DNA of 64,000 nucleotides from Callaeas wilsoni (lineage: Eukaryota > Chordata > Aves > Passeriformes > Callaeidae), in assembly GCA_013398955.1 (NCBI GenBank), contig VWPU01011840.1:62001-126000 (forward strand), read 5' to 3'. Both the position numbers and the translations under genes were made by a program. Shown one piece after another: positions 49,101-63,300 of the stretch. The stretch's first letter is position 1. Every line of letters starts with the position of its first letter. The notes beneath the pieces are model-generated. The model saw only the letters and a program-made list of their open reading frames with translations, ran no database searches and had not been told where the DNA came from.

Positions 49101-52100
49101 CAGTCTTCTGAGACAGGTGACATGAAGCACCAGCTGGTGCCTTTTCCTGTTCCTACACCATGTACGTTGGATCAAGAGTAACTGTACACGTAGCCAGAAA
49201 CCAAATATTTCATTGTGGATAGAGAGAGTGGCTGTACTAAAAAAAGGCCTAATGTTTGAAATTGGGCTGAACTGGTCTTCTTTCTCCTCAGATACTTTTC
49301 ACAATGTAACAAGAGACCATCCTGTGAAGATTCAACTTCAGTGAGGCCAGACATCTCCAAACCTACATACTTTAGGCTTCAACCCAGAGTTGTGACAAGG
49401 ATGGAGCTGACCTCAAGTGTATGAGTTACACTGCTAACTGTCAAAGAACTACTTACTTGGTGAAGTGTCTTGGTATATCAAAGTTTTTGTGGGTTCATTA
49501 TCAGTTCCTTTGAAATGAGAGGGGTACCTTAAAGGTCTTCAACTATGAAAGAGGGAGATGGCCCTTAATACCACTCAAATTGTATCTGAGCTAATAAAAT
49601 GGTTGGAGCCACTCTCTGGCAATGAGCACAGCTGGTGCTTGGGTTCGCATTGTCACACTCTTGCCCTTCTAAGCAGGGTCCCTGCATTCAGGTTGCCCAC
49701 TGGGAAGGCTGTCCATCCTTTTCTCACCCTCAGATCATTCCTGGATATTGTCCAGGAGAGTGATATTTAGTGTGAGCCAAAACCATCCCTGGGACCTTTT
49801 TAAAAATTTAGGAGTAAATGCAATTGAAGCACAGTGCCTGGGAACATTCCTTGCCACTTTTTAATGTACTAGAATAGTCGTAGCCTCAGAGACTGAACAC
49901 TCCTCTAAGGTTACTTACACAAGCATGCACAGAGGCAGGAGAAAATTGAGAGGCAGATAGGAAAACAATCACTTTGTGCTTTCTACAAAAGCCACATATA
50001 CTGAACTGTGATAATCTGGTCAAAAGGAAATAGACTTTCACTAGGCTGTTGAAATGCTGAAAGATTTCAGACCATGAAGCTCCCTACGTGCCAAATCCGA
50101 ATCTTTATCCAAGAAATACTTAGAAGCTATAGCTGTTTTGAAAATGGAATGTTAATATCTGTTATAAAATATTTTGTGCATTTAAAAATAAATAAATAAT
50201 GTTTTGTAAATGAATGGGAAAAGGACAAATAAATGACCGCAAGACAAAACATTCCTTTAGGAATCTAATCCAGTTTGAAAGTTTAAATGTAAAAGAAGAA
50301 AATCCCTAGCAGCTGTAAGCTTCTGTTAAATCAGTAGCATTACTGTCCTTATCACATAGCATTGACAAGCCATCCATCTCCACTGCGTTAGGACGGTACA
50401 GTCATGAAGAAAGACCATTTGCACTGAAGAGCCCCTGTTTGAAACAGATAAAATACAATATCCTTATCCAAAGGTAGCAAACCCCTGCAAACAACTTACT
50501 GAGTGATACACAGTAAGCCAAATTCCACTCTTTGAAACCTGTACAACTTAATAACTTTGCAGAGTATCTTAGCAGAATATTGAAAGTTTCAGCATATGCT
50601 ATAATTTTTGAATTTTCACAGAAATTGTGTGTCCCTGCTCTAAAACTATGGCAGTCCCTTCCCTTCTCCATCAATGCTCTCACTGCACTTTCAGGCTGTG
50701 TAAATAATTTGCTGATGTGCAAGGTACAAACACAGCCCTGATACCTGCTGGAACTGAGGCCATTGCCTGAAACTTCCCTCTTCCCTCAATAATGTGTGCT
50801 TTTGTGAAACCAGATACATTCATCTCTGCATGCTTTAAGAGTAGCAGTTCTTTTGAAAACTTTTCAGAAAAGACATCAGAGCTGATGTACCTTACAGTAT
50901 ATGACTCTATTGAGAATAAACGAGGGGGGAGCAAACCGAAAGAAGGGGAAGAGGAATAGCTGAGAGCCCCAGCAACAGCACAGAGCCGCAGGAAGTGGCT
51001 AATGAAACTGGATCCCACAGCAGCTGTGTGTCTAGCAGAGATTTCACTGGACTGTCAAGAGGATAACAGGAGGATGTACAGCCTGACACACACGTTACAG
51101 TTTGCAATTAAAAAACAGTTACAGGTCTTTTTTAAAAGGGCTACTTCACAGGAAAAAAAAATTAAAATAAACAAGGTGCATTTGAAAAAAGTAAGAATAT
51201 ACTTGAAATTAGCTCAGTCTTGTAGGGCATTTTCAATAAAGATTTTGTCACATGGATTTTCCCCTTGCAGTATTCATGCTGACAGAGAAGGTATTCAGCT
51301 GGTCCAGTTGAATTATTAGAAATGTAGTTACATTGTTTTACCAGCTAAAATCAAAGAAGTGATCTCTGAAATTCCAGAAGTTGTACAAAATGTAAACAAT
51401 CTACATGGTCCTGAGATATGCTTCAGAATTGAACCTGGGGAACTCTTAATTTCTTAAACTTACCAGTTCTTGAGGAGTTACCAAACTATCACATGAACAG
51501 GACAGGCTTTGAAATGCTTTCCAGGTCTGTGGGTTGAAAGGAAGGAATTTTTCACAAAGAAGAGTAAAATGAAACCTGTAGTGTGAGGAGGAACCATCCC
51601 ACTTTCTAATTCATCATACATAAAAGCCAAGCACCAGCCACAAATTGAGCTGGGGTTACTGTGGGTCTTTTAATAAACGACAGCCTTTTTAGGGCCGAGC
51701 CTTTGACAAAGACTATCTGGAGTCTTGTTTGAGAGGGACAGGGAGTAAGATCATGCACATTTCATTGCTGCCTAGGTAAACCGTGTGATACAGTCTTAGG
51801 TTTTGAGTAGCTAATTGATACTGCTGTGGATGTAGCCCTGCTTGAAAGGAGTTCTGGTCTGAGAATTTGATGAAATTTTTCATAAAGGCAGGTTTTTCAG
51901 CATGAATTGAGGTCCCTGCTGTTACAGTTACTTTATATTGTTCTCCAAGCTAACCATTTTAAAGCCAGTGTTGCCATGTCTATATCATATTTATCCCTTA
52001 AAAATGCACTAATTTTCCTAGATTTTAACTATTTGAGGTTTCCAAGGTAATCTATTCTACACATCTGCAATACAGCAGCTTGACTCTGAACACAGGATTA

Positions 52101-54496
52101 ATGGCTACAATGGGAATGGCAAACATGTCAGGGAGCATGATGGGCAGAAAGCTTCCTGTCCTGCTGCAGGTTTGAAATGAGTAAGCTTTGCTAAGACTCA
52201 TATCAAGGAGGAAGACCCATCCTAGATTAATCTCTTGCAGTATTTATTAATGTTACTAAAATCTGAGCAAGTTAATATCTTGAAAGATTTCTTCAATCTC
52301 TGGAAGCTCCAGACTAATCCATATAGCCTGGTTGCCCTCATCTGTAGATTTTGCCATCATCCAGGGAGACGGAGTCAGATGAGCTGCTCTGAAAGCATCT
52401 AAGACAGATGAAATTCCCTCTGGAGGTGCTTGTGTCTTTTCTAGACACCAACAGGGACTTAGCTCATGAGCTAGGACAAGCTTATCATTTTTAGCTAGGT
52501 AGAAGTATGTGAAATGACTCTGGTGTGGTTAAATCCCTCCAGTTCATTGTTGTGACAAGCCAAGACAGTCATGGTAGGCAAATTAAGTCAACTGCTGCTG
52601 ATGCCCAGCTGCTGCTCATTCACATTTGTTGATTTCCACCCCAGAATACTCTGTTCTGCTATTTTTTCCCTGGCTTATTTGCAAATCCAGAGTTCTTTGA
52701 CAATTATTTATGCAATCGGAATTGAGGAGGGAATAGCCTTGGGGAGGTGGGTAGGAGCAAGCAGCTGGGCATCAGCAGCAGTTGACTACATCATCTGCCC
52801 ATGACTGAAGTTTTAATTATGTAGTCTTGAGCCTCAGCCCTGCATGGCAGAGTATTCTGTATTATTATGAAAGTTGTCTTACCTAAGGAAGGGGAGAAGA
52901 GTGTTTCTCCCCTAAATGTGAGCACAGGAGAAGCAGATAAAGCCCATGGTAACTCCTCGGGCAGGCAGTGTGAAGCAACAACCCCATGAAGGTTCTTCAG
53001 TGGCAAATCTGAGAAATCAGCTGCATTGCCAGTGTGACAACTCAGCACCACACAGTAATAAAAGGGGAGTTTTTAAACAGTTTTAGCTCAGAGATCCTCT
53101 CAGTTAGTTATACTGTGACCGATTTCCAGAAATACCTTCCTGTCATCTGCAGAGAAAATGCTCAGTGGTAGGTCATGAAAGAAAAGCAGTATGTGTGTAT
53201 ATTCAGTTCCAGCTGAACAGCTCTTATTTTTTCACTGGGTTTTTTTATACACAAGATGCTACAAATAATATTCTGATGATATTATGTTGCTCCTGGTCCC
53301 CTGAATCCCTAGTGGGTTAAAAGCTGCAAGCTCTGTGTGCACTCACATCCCCTGGAAGAACTACAGTAATATGCAAATGGAACATGTCATCACTAATTCC
53401 TGGGAAAGACAGAGAAAATATACAAAAAGTTTAATGAACGGAAGAAGAAAGAGAAGTGGTAACTGACATTTCTAGCTAGGGAATATGACAATCAGCAGCA
53501 GGGCTACCAGCCAAATCCTCTTATAGGCCCAAAAATGCTAAAAGCTTTAGCTGAGTGTAAACAAATGCCATGTTCGGTGAAAAGCAGTCTTGAGGGACAG
53601 ATCTGTTAACCATCAGTGGGCATGTTTCATCTCACCGCTCCTTGCAGTCAGTTAAAGGGAGCTTTGTGTACCTGCCTACAGACAGGAGCTGCAGCTCTGT
53701 GACGCAGGAAACCATTGCCTTCCCCTCAGGCCTAAAAGGGAAGACTATAGCTACTGCCTACATATATAAAATATAATATAGACCATTTATAAACACAGAA
53801 TCCTTCAAACGCCTTCCCTTAGGCTAACACTTTTAAATTTAAACACAAAAAGGGAAACGTTGAATTCAGGTGAAAACTGAGGATACATTTATTTTTTTAA
53901 TTTAGTGTATAAAGTTAATCCGTTTTGTTACATAAGCCTGAAATATCATGAAGTATTTTTTGTTGCTTAAAAAAATTAAATCATGCCCTAAAAACAAGTG
54001 CAAGGTGAGGCAGAAGCCAGGAAAGCACTTACCTTAGGTTTCACCCCCAGCTTGGGAGCAGTCCCACTGCAAGCAATGGCAGTGCTTGAGTACTTGTTGT
54101 CCTGCCCGTGCTTTGGTATACCTTTGTCTTGGGCCTCAGTGACCTTCATGCATGAGAGAAGCCAGACTTTCCCCTTTGGAGTGACTATGTTCTTCATGCC
54201 TGCACACACCAAAAGCCAGGTCATTCTGATCACCCAGAATTCCCAAAATGTTTTCTGAAGTGCCACTCTTTTACCGTCAATAAGCTGTTCAGCTAATGAA
54301 TCAAAATGTCTCAAATTTAACAGGTTTGGTTGATTTTAACAGTTTTTGTAGATTTCTTCTGTTATTTAACTTGAAGCAAATATTTACAGAAAGAGAGAGC
54401 AAAGTCTGACTACACTATTTTGGGGGGAAGATTGGATTTTCACTTTCTACAGCTACCTCGGAGGAGACTGTAGCAAGGTCTCAGTCTCTTCTCTGA
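40137..54496. other. Intergenic DNA, no gene seen
   Basis: About 14 kb without a recognisable exon, RNA gene or clear repeat on either strand. Open frames are all below about 115 codons and look random. Confidence 0.55.
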
Positions 54497-54770
54497 AATG
54501 GCAAGTGACAGGATGAGAGGAAATTGTCTCAAACTGCACCAGGGGAGATTGAAATTGGATATTAGGAAAAATTTCTTCACCTAAAGGTTTGACGAGCATT
54601 GGAAGAGGCCGCCCAGAGAAGTGGTTGAGTCACTGTCCCTGGAAGTATTTAAAAGACATGTAGATGTGACACTTAGGGACATGGTGGACTTGGCAGTGCT
54701 GGGTTAACAGTTGGAATCTATGGTATTGGAGGTCTTTTTCAAAGTAAACTATTCTGTTAGTCTGCTGTTC
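54497..54770 (+). mobile_element. CR1 LINE, 3' fragment
   Basis: Phrases typical of CR1 3' ends occur in order: caagtgacaggatgagagga, gattgaaattggatattagg, aaatttcttcacc, ggcagtgctgggttaac and a degraded tail ctattctgttagtctg. The block with cacttagggacatggtgg and ttggcagtgctggg marks a different CR1 subfamily from the copy at 19237. Boundaries are approximate. Confidence 0.88.
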
Positions 54771-56939
54771 TACAACTTGGTGTTCTCCAGAGTTGTCCCT
54801 TCCAACTTCATCTGTCCTGTCTACATTTAAAAGAAAATCTACAAGAAGATAAAACAACGTTGAGAGACTCTCACGAGGAATTGCTCAGACTGTGCTTGCT
54901 GTACCAGGAGATCTCCTTGCTGCAGCAGTAACTCCCTGGGTTCAGCCCACCATCACAGAGCACTCTCACATCAGTGAGGACCTGCGTAGCCACAGGGGCT
55001 GAGCACTGGGGAGTGCTGACCAGAGTCTGCTCAAGCACTCCTGCAAACCAGTTCCAGGGATAGCAGAATCCACTGGAAGCTCATGCACTTATCTTATTTG
55101 CCTATCACAGTAGTAAATCTGTGGTTAAACTACTGATGACCTGTAGTTCAATACATTAAAATAATTACAATTCCATGAACAAACTCCTAAAAAAAGTGTT
55201 TCCAGCAAGAAAAAGATGTGTTTGAAAAGTAGCAGAAATCATACAGTCAGGTCAAACCAATTTAGTTTTCCGGGACTGTTTGGCAATAGTTTGAGTGGAG
55301 CTCTCTCATGGCTGTGCTTTTTTTTATCCAACAGTGTTTTAAGGATATCTCAGCTGCAGACTAGGAGTGTTTACAGGTATTTGCCAATTTATTTTTTTCT
55401 TGATAATTTCTCAGTGCTAAAAAGTTAACCTTGCTAGTCCTTCTCTACAGAGGAAAATTTTCTTGCGATACCTAAAGGTAGCACATTAATGACTATTGAC
55501 AAAATCTGAGTCCTGAAACACAATCCCTGCAGAGATTCACATGGCTTCAGGCTTTTATTTTTCCAATCTGAAGAAATTATTTCATGGTTCTTAATCTCAG
55601 CCCCCCAGGTTACCCACAAGGCCTAAGAAGTTGCCCAGATGGATGAATTTAAACTAAACCATCAGTGATGGTCGGTGTCTCCCAGATCTTTGACCTTGCT
55701 GCTGGCCTGAGCTGCGTGGTCGGCAGTGGCTGGGTGAGATTCCCAGGGTGCATCTCCACCCTGACCACATGCTGCCTCTTGCTTTCCCACAGCATGACCT
55801 GTGTCTCCTACCCTTCCTGGGACAGCAGATGTGGTGAACCATCACTGCTTCTTGCCAGGAAAACAAAATGCAATGTCTGCCTGGCTCAGGCTGCCTGGAA
55901 TGGGCACAATTCTTTCTGCTGAGCATCCTTCAGGGGAATTATTCTCGGTCTCTGTAACAAAAATGAAAATAAAACCCCAACCCTGCTCCCCTCACCTCTA
56001 CCCAAAACCCGAGAAGCACTACTAACAAGCATTTTGTTACTTGAAAGCCATGAGCTTGCCTTCCCTGACTGCCTGTCAGAATGCACTGTCTCTGGCAAAA
56101 TGTATTCACAGGCCAAAAATGTAAACTTGGGCCAAATGTATTCACTTTAAGAGCCATGCCTATTCTGAGAAAAAGTGACTCAGTTTTAAGGTGTTATCAT
56201 CTGTAAACATACAGTTGCATTGGTGAGCTGTAGATCTACACCAGGAATAAAGTACATTTTGGATTGGTTACTACCTTCGTTATATCCACTAGTCCATCTT
56301 TCCTAAAATTCTTTCTAATAACTGGAACCACCCTGAGAAATTTAAAACAACCTTTTTCATGTACAAAAATTATTGTGTGGCCAAAAGAGGTATCTATCTT
56401 TCCTCCTTCAGAAATGAAGTTGCCCTGCAGAGCTGCATGGAGAAAAGTCCTCTTGCCCCACTGATCACCTGGAATAACCCTATGCACAATATGTCACACA
56501 ATTGACTGTGACAGTTTATGGAATGGCAGGGTGGGTAGCAGGATGTGTCTTCCAAAATCAGTGAAACTTTGACTAGTCCATAAAAATCACACAAAAAGGC
56601 CTTCTATTTCTTACAATAAACTGGTATGAATGCACAGCCTGCAGGCATTCCAGTGAGACTCAAGTTCATTAAGTTAGTTAAATACAGATCTGAAAAAAAC
56701 TTGTACTACAGTCTTAGGTTGCACTTTGATTTTTATTATTTTTTCCTGGCCACTTCAGTTTTCTTTAGGAATTTTACCTGTATCAAAGAGAAAACAGGTT
56801 GGATAACAGCAAAATGTCTTTCTAAATGAGTTGTATAAATAATTACATACCATAGACTTTTCCCCTCCCTCTGCCTAGAAATGGAGAAATTTCTCATTGG
56901 CTTCTTTTGATGTCATATTCCTGCCACCATTCTGAGACA

Positions 56940-57005
56940 TATCAATAGTGTAATAAATGTGTATCAATAGTGTAATAAATATGTATCAATAGTGTGATTA
57001 ATGTC
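56940..57005. repeat. 22-bp tandem repeat, three copies
   Basis: Units start at 56940, 56962 and 56984. The first two differ at one base (tatcaatagtgtaataaa plus tgtg or tatg); the third is slightly more diverged. No link to a known element is seen. Confidence 0.9.
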
Positions 57006-60000
57006 ACATTTTTCTTTCCCTATGTAAAAGCCTGGGAATGGTAGAACCTTAACATAAATTGTATTGCATTAGAATAATTGATGGGGAATGTAGTACAGTA
57101 TTGACACGAGCACTTCCTACCTACTCAAGGAATGGAAAATCAGCAAGAGACAAAGAGCCACTGTAGTCCAAGTGATAACATTCCAAATTATGAGGTGATC
57201 CCAAAAAGAAGCGTTTTTTCTCAGGAAAGAACTGCTTTAAGCTCTTAAAGCCAGGAATAGATCAAGGAAAACAAAATATATATTGGCAAACAGTCATGAA
57301 ATGTGTACAAGTATGTACTGGCTTTGCTCTGCAAACTTTCCAGGTACCTGATGCTTTAAGTGATCATTCTTGGAATGTATTATTAAATTATATATATGTA
57401 TTTAGCAAACAGAAAAAATATTTGAGAGTTTCGGTCAAGCGTAAGGAAATATCTAAGAGAGCATAGCCAAAAGGAAAGTACTTGCCTATTTTACAGCAAT
57501 GGATGTGTGTGGGATTCAAAATATAGCACCGAGGTAACACAATACCATGCAGTGTATGACTAGCAAAACCATAGACATACACTGCTACTGACATGGCTGA
57601 GGATATATTTAGCAGAGCTCTAGAAGATTAAATAAATGAAATTTTGGGTCTTAGGTCAATGGACCCATTTATATTCCATTCCAAGAATGTACAAAATAGA
57701 AAAATATAATCTCTCTCTAAACAATAATTAATTTTACTCAGTTTTTTTCTCTTGTGGAATAACTCAATTGGAAAAAAATATTTTTTACTGTTTCATTTTC
57801 ATGCTTGAATATTGATATCTTTCTATGCAAAGGTCCTTTGCTCAAATAATGGATTACAAGGGGAAAGTTCAGATTAATGGTATAAAGAATGAGTACAATA
57901 AAATAAAATTCTCCCTAACTGAAGAATAACTCTTGTCTTGGATAAATTTTGAAAAAAGTAATGAAAGAGTTAGGAACAGAAGGAAAGGGGCCTTCTGCAC
58001 AATTTAATCTAGTCTTCTGTTAAGTGCGGAAATAGGTTTCATAAGGGCTTGGAATTGCAAGGTAACATTTCATTCAGATAAGGAAAAAAACCCTAATAAG
58101 GATCTGGATCTGGATAAAGGATTGTGACTTTTACCAGGGGGGAGGAGCATGACGCTTGAAATTTTAATGAAATAATTAGGAATTTCGTATTACGGTATTT
58201 AAGACGCGTTCCATGAATTTGGAAGAGTTTAATAAAAGGTTTGTAAAAGTAAAGAAGGATGTTTTTCACATCTTGAACTGAAAAGAAAACATGCTGGCAT
58301 GACACAAGCTTTGAGAAGAGGTACTGATAATTTGGCAGAAAAAGGTAATTTTTAAGAAACTTCACAAAACAATGTCAGGATAGTTTAGCTGTAGGAATTA
58401 TTGTCATAGAAAACATCAAGTCAAGAGAGCTTTTTCTTATCATATTGTGGGACGTCTTTGCAGCTGCTGGAAGTGGTGATGGCTTTCAAACTTCTGAGAA
58501 ATATAACACTGCTGCTTTTAGGTATTCCATCTCATTACCTCCAACGTTTCTTTTTCCTAAAAGATTCTCCATGGTTCAGCCAGCTGAAAGGTAGCAACGA
58601 GGAAAAGGCTTCCTTATGAAGAGGAAGCCATTGTGGATGCACTCCAGCCGCTATCTCCATCCAATGAATGTGCCTTTCCTCGCCACAGGAGAGGAAGGCA
58701 AATTTTTACGGCCCTATTAAACATCTTCCTTCTGGCCAGGACCTCTCTTCAGTGGCATGAAAGGAGGAAAACTCCAACAGAATCTCATTGGCAAGAGGTG
58801 GGGTCTGGTCCTCACCTCTTCCCTTGTGGAAAAAGCCATACATAGGATGCCTTAATTTTGCCAGGAAGCTAAAGGAAAACAGTTCATTTAGCAACAGTTT
58901 GCCTCAGTCATACATGCTTGCTCCCTCATCCTTTCTTTCCCAGCTGCCTGAAAACAAGTGTTCTCCTGTACTGTCTATTCTTTCCCATCCCAGTGAAATG
59001 AGGGAACTGCAAAGATGGAATTATTTTGAATTTAGGATTTATAAAGGCAAAACTGAAGACACAAGTGTTTTTTTAACAACCCTCACATGTGCAATATATT
59101 CCCTCTGTATTACAGTAATTAAGTACCTTATCAGCCAGAGCAATAATGGATTCCAAAACTTCAGTGTTTTCTGTGGTGGTCCTGTGAACTGATGACTCCT
59201 GAGCCACTGTCAAGTAAGAGATTTTGATCAGATTACCTGAAAGGATGCCAGGAAGCATGATAAATGAAGGTAATTAGTCACTGTCCCTACAGGTCTGCCT
59301 GGCCTGTAAAGACAAGACAGTCGGCTGTTCCTGCAGACAGGAAATCACAGGGTATCCCAGCCCTATGGAAAGGGGGCTCTGAATGCATCGCCTCCAAAAT
59401 TAATGTCATCAGGACAACACTGAGAAAGAAAAAGGGAGAAATTAAGAGAATTTTTTATGTCTTGATTTTTCCCTTATTTCCAAAAGCAGCCACAAACACA
59501 TTTTCAGCCCAGTGAATTTGGGTATTTTTCTAAATAATACATACCTATGACTGATTTTTCTGTACAGCATGAACAGAGGCAGCCGAAGCTGGAACTAGAC
59601 CTGGCCCATTGGCTCAGCCTGAGGGCTACATCTAGCCTCCTTCAGGGCTCAGGGCTGCTCAGAGTGAGCCGTAGCTATATGATTACAAAGGGACTTACAA
59701 AGCCACTGCTGATCTAAGACACATATCCCCGCAGTAATAAGCTCAGACATTTCCCGTAGATCAGGTTACAAGTGAGACTTGTACATGCATTTCTATATAT
59801 TTAGATTCCTACTAACTAGGAGGTGAGTGTAAGCAGTAACCACTCTGCAGGGCCAGCTGTCCCTTTATGGTTATCAAGCCATAAAGTTCTCACATGAGAA
59901 AAGGTGTCAGTATACCTAAAGACAGCAAATCATGCAGAAGTGTTGAAGAAGGTGGAGATTTACTGCAGACATGTGCAACTGGGCATTAGCTTGGCTGGAA

Positions 60001-60274
60001 GTCATTGATGCCGTTGAAGGAGGAAGGATTTGTTTGTCTCACAGGCTGTGGTATCTTACACATTTTCCGATGCACTTTTTCATAGCAGAAAACCATATGT
60101 AAATCTTCTTAAAAACATGGTAAAGATAATTGTTGTGTCTTGGAGGTGCAGGAGAGTTGCTGAGAGGAATGCTGGCTGCTGGCAACACCATGCCAATGGG
60201 ATGGTGCGGTGGGAAAGAGGAGGTGAAGGTTTTGTCCAGGGACAGCCATGGCTGCACAAAGTGCCAGCAGAGCA

Positions 60275-60320
60275 GAGCAGATGTTGGTTTTCAGTCAGAG
60301 CAGATGCTGGTTTTCAGTCC
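60275..60320. repeat. 23-bp tandem duplication
   Basis: Two adjacent 23-bp copies (60275-60297 and 60298-60320), each gagcagatg plus t/c plus tggttttcagtc, differ at two bases. This is a recent-looking local duplication in intergenic DNA. Confidence 0.9.
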
Positions 60321-63300
60321 CATTGCAGACAAATCGTGGTTGCCAAGTAGCAGCAATGCTCCTTCACACCTCTGAAGGGTGCAGGTATAAGCACAACCTT
60401 TTGAACCTCTGGCATCAGAAACCTCTCTATATCTGAAGTGAGGAGCCTTAGACACTGCTACGAGATCAGATAAAGAAAATGATGTCTGGAGGGACTGTGA
60501 GAGTCCAGATTTGAGATTTATAAATTGTATATGTGGATATAGCAAAGAAGCAGGGCTGAATGTTGTTCTGTTAGTAACAGTGTAAATCCTTATGGACTCC
60601 CTGGAAGTCAGTGAATCTTGTTCCAGATTTGTGCAGGCTTGTCCCGCTATGTTTGTTAATATACTTAATTAAATCTTGTTCTAATTTGAGTAACATACTG
60701 TGCTGGAAAACTATAATCAAAGCTAGCCACAAAGTTATAGAAATGCAGATACTAGGCACAGAATAAGCACAAATTGGCATTTTATTTTGTGGGAAATGTG
60801 CTAAAAAGGCAAAAATTTTAGCCAATGTATTTGCTCCACAGAATACAGTATTTTACTGAAAAGAAAAGTACTTGCTAGGAAATACTGTAACTCATTATGT
60901 TAAATAGTATTTATTCAGTGCAAATTGAAGACAATATATTTGTTTTGAAATAAAGGTTTGAATTGCAACATATTGATGTTATCTAAAACAAGGTCTTGTT
61001 ATAAATTCGAAATATGATAGTCATACTTAGGAACACATCAGTCTTCTGATAAAAATGTCCACCTTCTTGGTGGACCAAACAATCAAAAGCCCAAATTGTT
61101 CAGCACTTTTCATATCATTAAATACTTCAGCTATTCTTACTTTTGGTCCAATAATAACAATTAGTTTGGTATCACTTCATGAACCTGTAGTAACAACAAT
61201 ATTCTCTTTCTGACATGAACCAGAGAACTATACTGCAATTCACACAGAGATAAAATTGTTAAAAAATCTTTCAAAAAAAGCCCCCAGATATTTATTTTTT
61301 CCTGGAGAGACTCCTGTGGGAGATGTGTTTTCTACTGCTGATAAAATTTGTGTTTTACAGAATTCCAGATCACTGGAAGCCCTCATAGTCTGGTCTTGGT
61401 GTGCTCAAACTCAGAGTAAGCTGCATGTGTGCTACAGGAAAATAGAGTATTAGAGAAAAATTTAAGTTACTTATTGCTGTAATTATTAGAGCATTTATCC
61501 CTGTAGGTCTGGATTTCCTCTTACAAAAGATGGTTGAGAGTATATTTAATTTAAAAAAAAAAATTCACAGTGCCCTGTATTTTTGTCTCAATATTTTAGG
61601 TGGAAAATAACATCCCTGACACATTTTTTTGCATTTCTCAAATGCCACTTATTTTATTAAACCCTTTATGTAAAACCACATCAGTGTTACTGAGGGAAAA
61701 TTATACCGCCACCAATTTAGATATAGTCAAATCAAAACCATTTTCACAAATGACTGGCAGATTTTTGCATTTGGTTTACATGGTTGGGCATGTTTGTTTT
61801 CATTACTCAGTTGTTTCTAATGAGTACATTTGTTTAGACTATGAGGAACTAAAAATAATTGTAAATATTCTCTGGTTATTGAAAGGAGAACTCAAATATT
61901 TACCAGAATACATTGTTATATATATTAAGCATAAGAGACTGGGGGTTCTTCTGTGGAAAGGCTCCAACATATAGGAATTTCATATGTTTTTCCTAAACCA
62001 GACCCCCCAGGGCTTTTCAGCAAATACCCAGTTGAAGGGGATTAGCTGGAAAAGAGAAATAGCTAGAAAATCTGGGAGCAACTCTGATCCTCCATGCCAG
62101 CTTCCAACTCAACGTGGACACAGGCATTCATAGGTTATTTCCCAGATTATTCATAGGTTTTATAGGTTTATATTTATAAAATATACCTGAGACTACTAAG
62201 TTTCACAATGATTTTCCTTTGCAAGCAGTTGCAAGGGTACTGACTTTGTCCCATTCTCTCTTCTTGCAGTGAATGTAGCTTCATGAGTCTGAAACTAATT
62301 TATTTGCCACAATAAAATTATCACACACACAAAGTCTGTCAGACCCAAGTTTGGAAATCCTTACTCAGATCTAATTAGGCAAAAGCCTGGCTCTAATTAG
62401 AAAAAAAATATCATATATTCCCAATTCACCTACAGTACTTCACACAGAACACAATTATATTCTCCAGTGGAAACAAATTTTAGTCTTCCACCACAAATAA
62501 GAGAACCCACTGTGTGAAAGGTAATCTGCTGAAATGAAGCGCTCTTCAACTTATTTGAGTTCTAAACTAACACAAATATTCCTAATATTAGATTTTATGT
62601 AAGAACTAAAACTTCTAAACTGTTTAACTAAGAGCATATGCCTGAGAATTCTTGTGGTTATACACCATATTTCTAATGCTTGTTCTTTACATCAGGCTTC
62701 CCATTAATTTCTTTGGAACAAGGATTTCCCTCATAGTACTCTTTATGATACTAAACAGTTGCACTAAGTTCACTTCCCAGTTTTTCATCTATGTCACATT
62801 TATTCATAGCCAATGTAATGAAAAACTCAAGTCTCAAATTTTGCTAATATTTATGTGCCATGCCCATAAAAAGTAATTGAACTGCTTGTGTGAGTAAAAA
62901 TTTGGCCTCCTGATTTGTATCAGATATGCAGAAGACAGTCTCAACATTTCATCACTCTTGTAATTTAATAAAAATATGCTGAAGAGAAAAGGCTGGATAC
63001 AAGATTCCTCTGCCAGGCTGGTAAAAGCTTAGAGCAAGTGTATGGATTTAGACTGAAGAAACACACAGGCACTTGTGCCATGCCTCAGTTCATCTGGCAT
63101 GTGCAAGGAGCCATAATTACCAACACAGGAATGTCTGACATGTACTTGCCCACATAGCGTTGTTGTATCTCTGCCAGAACAGGCAGTAAATACATCACTG
63201 GAAAGTTACAATAGAGATAACATGAAAACAATTATCATGGCTAATTTCAGGCACTTCTGCAGGGTAGTCATGTTTGCTGCACCACAAAAACTCACTTTCC

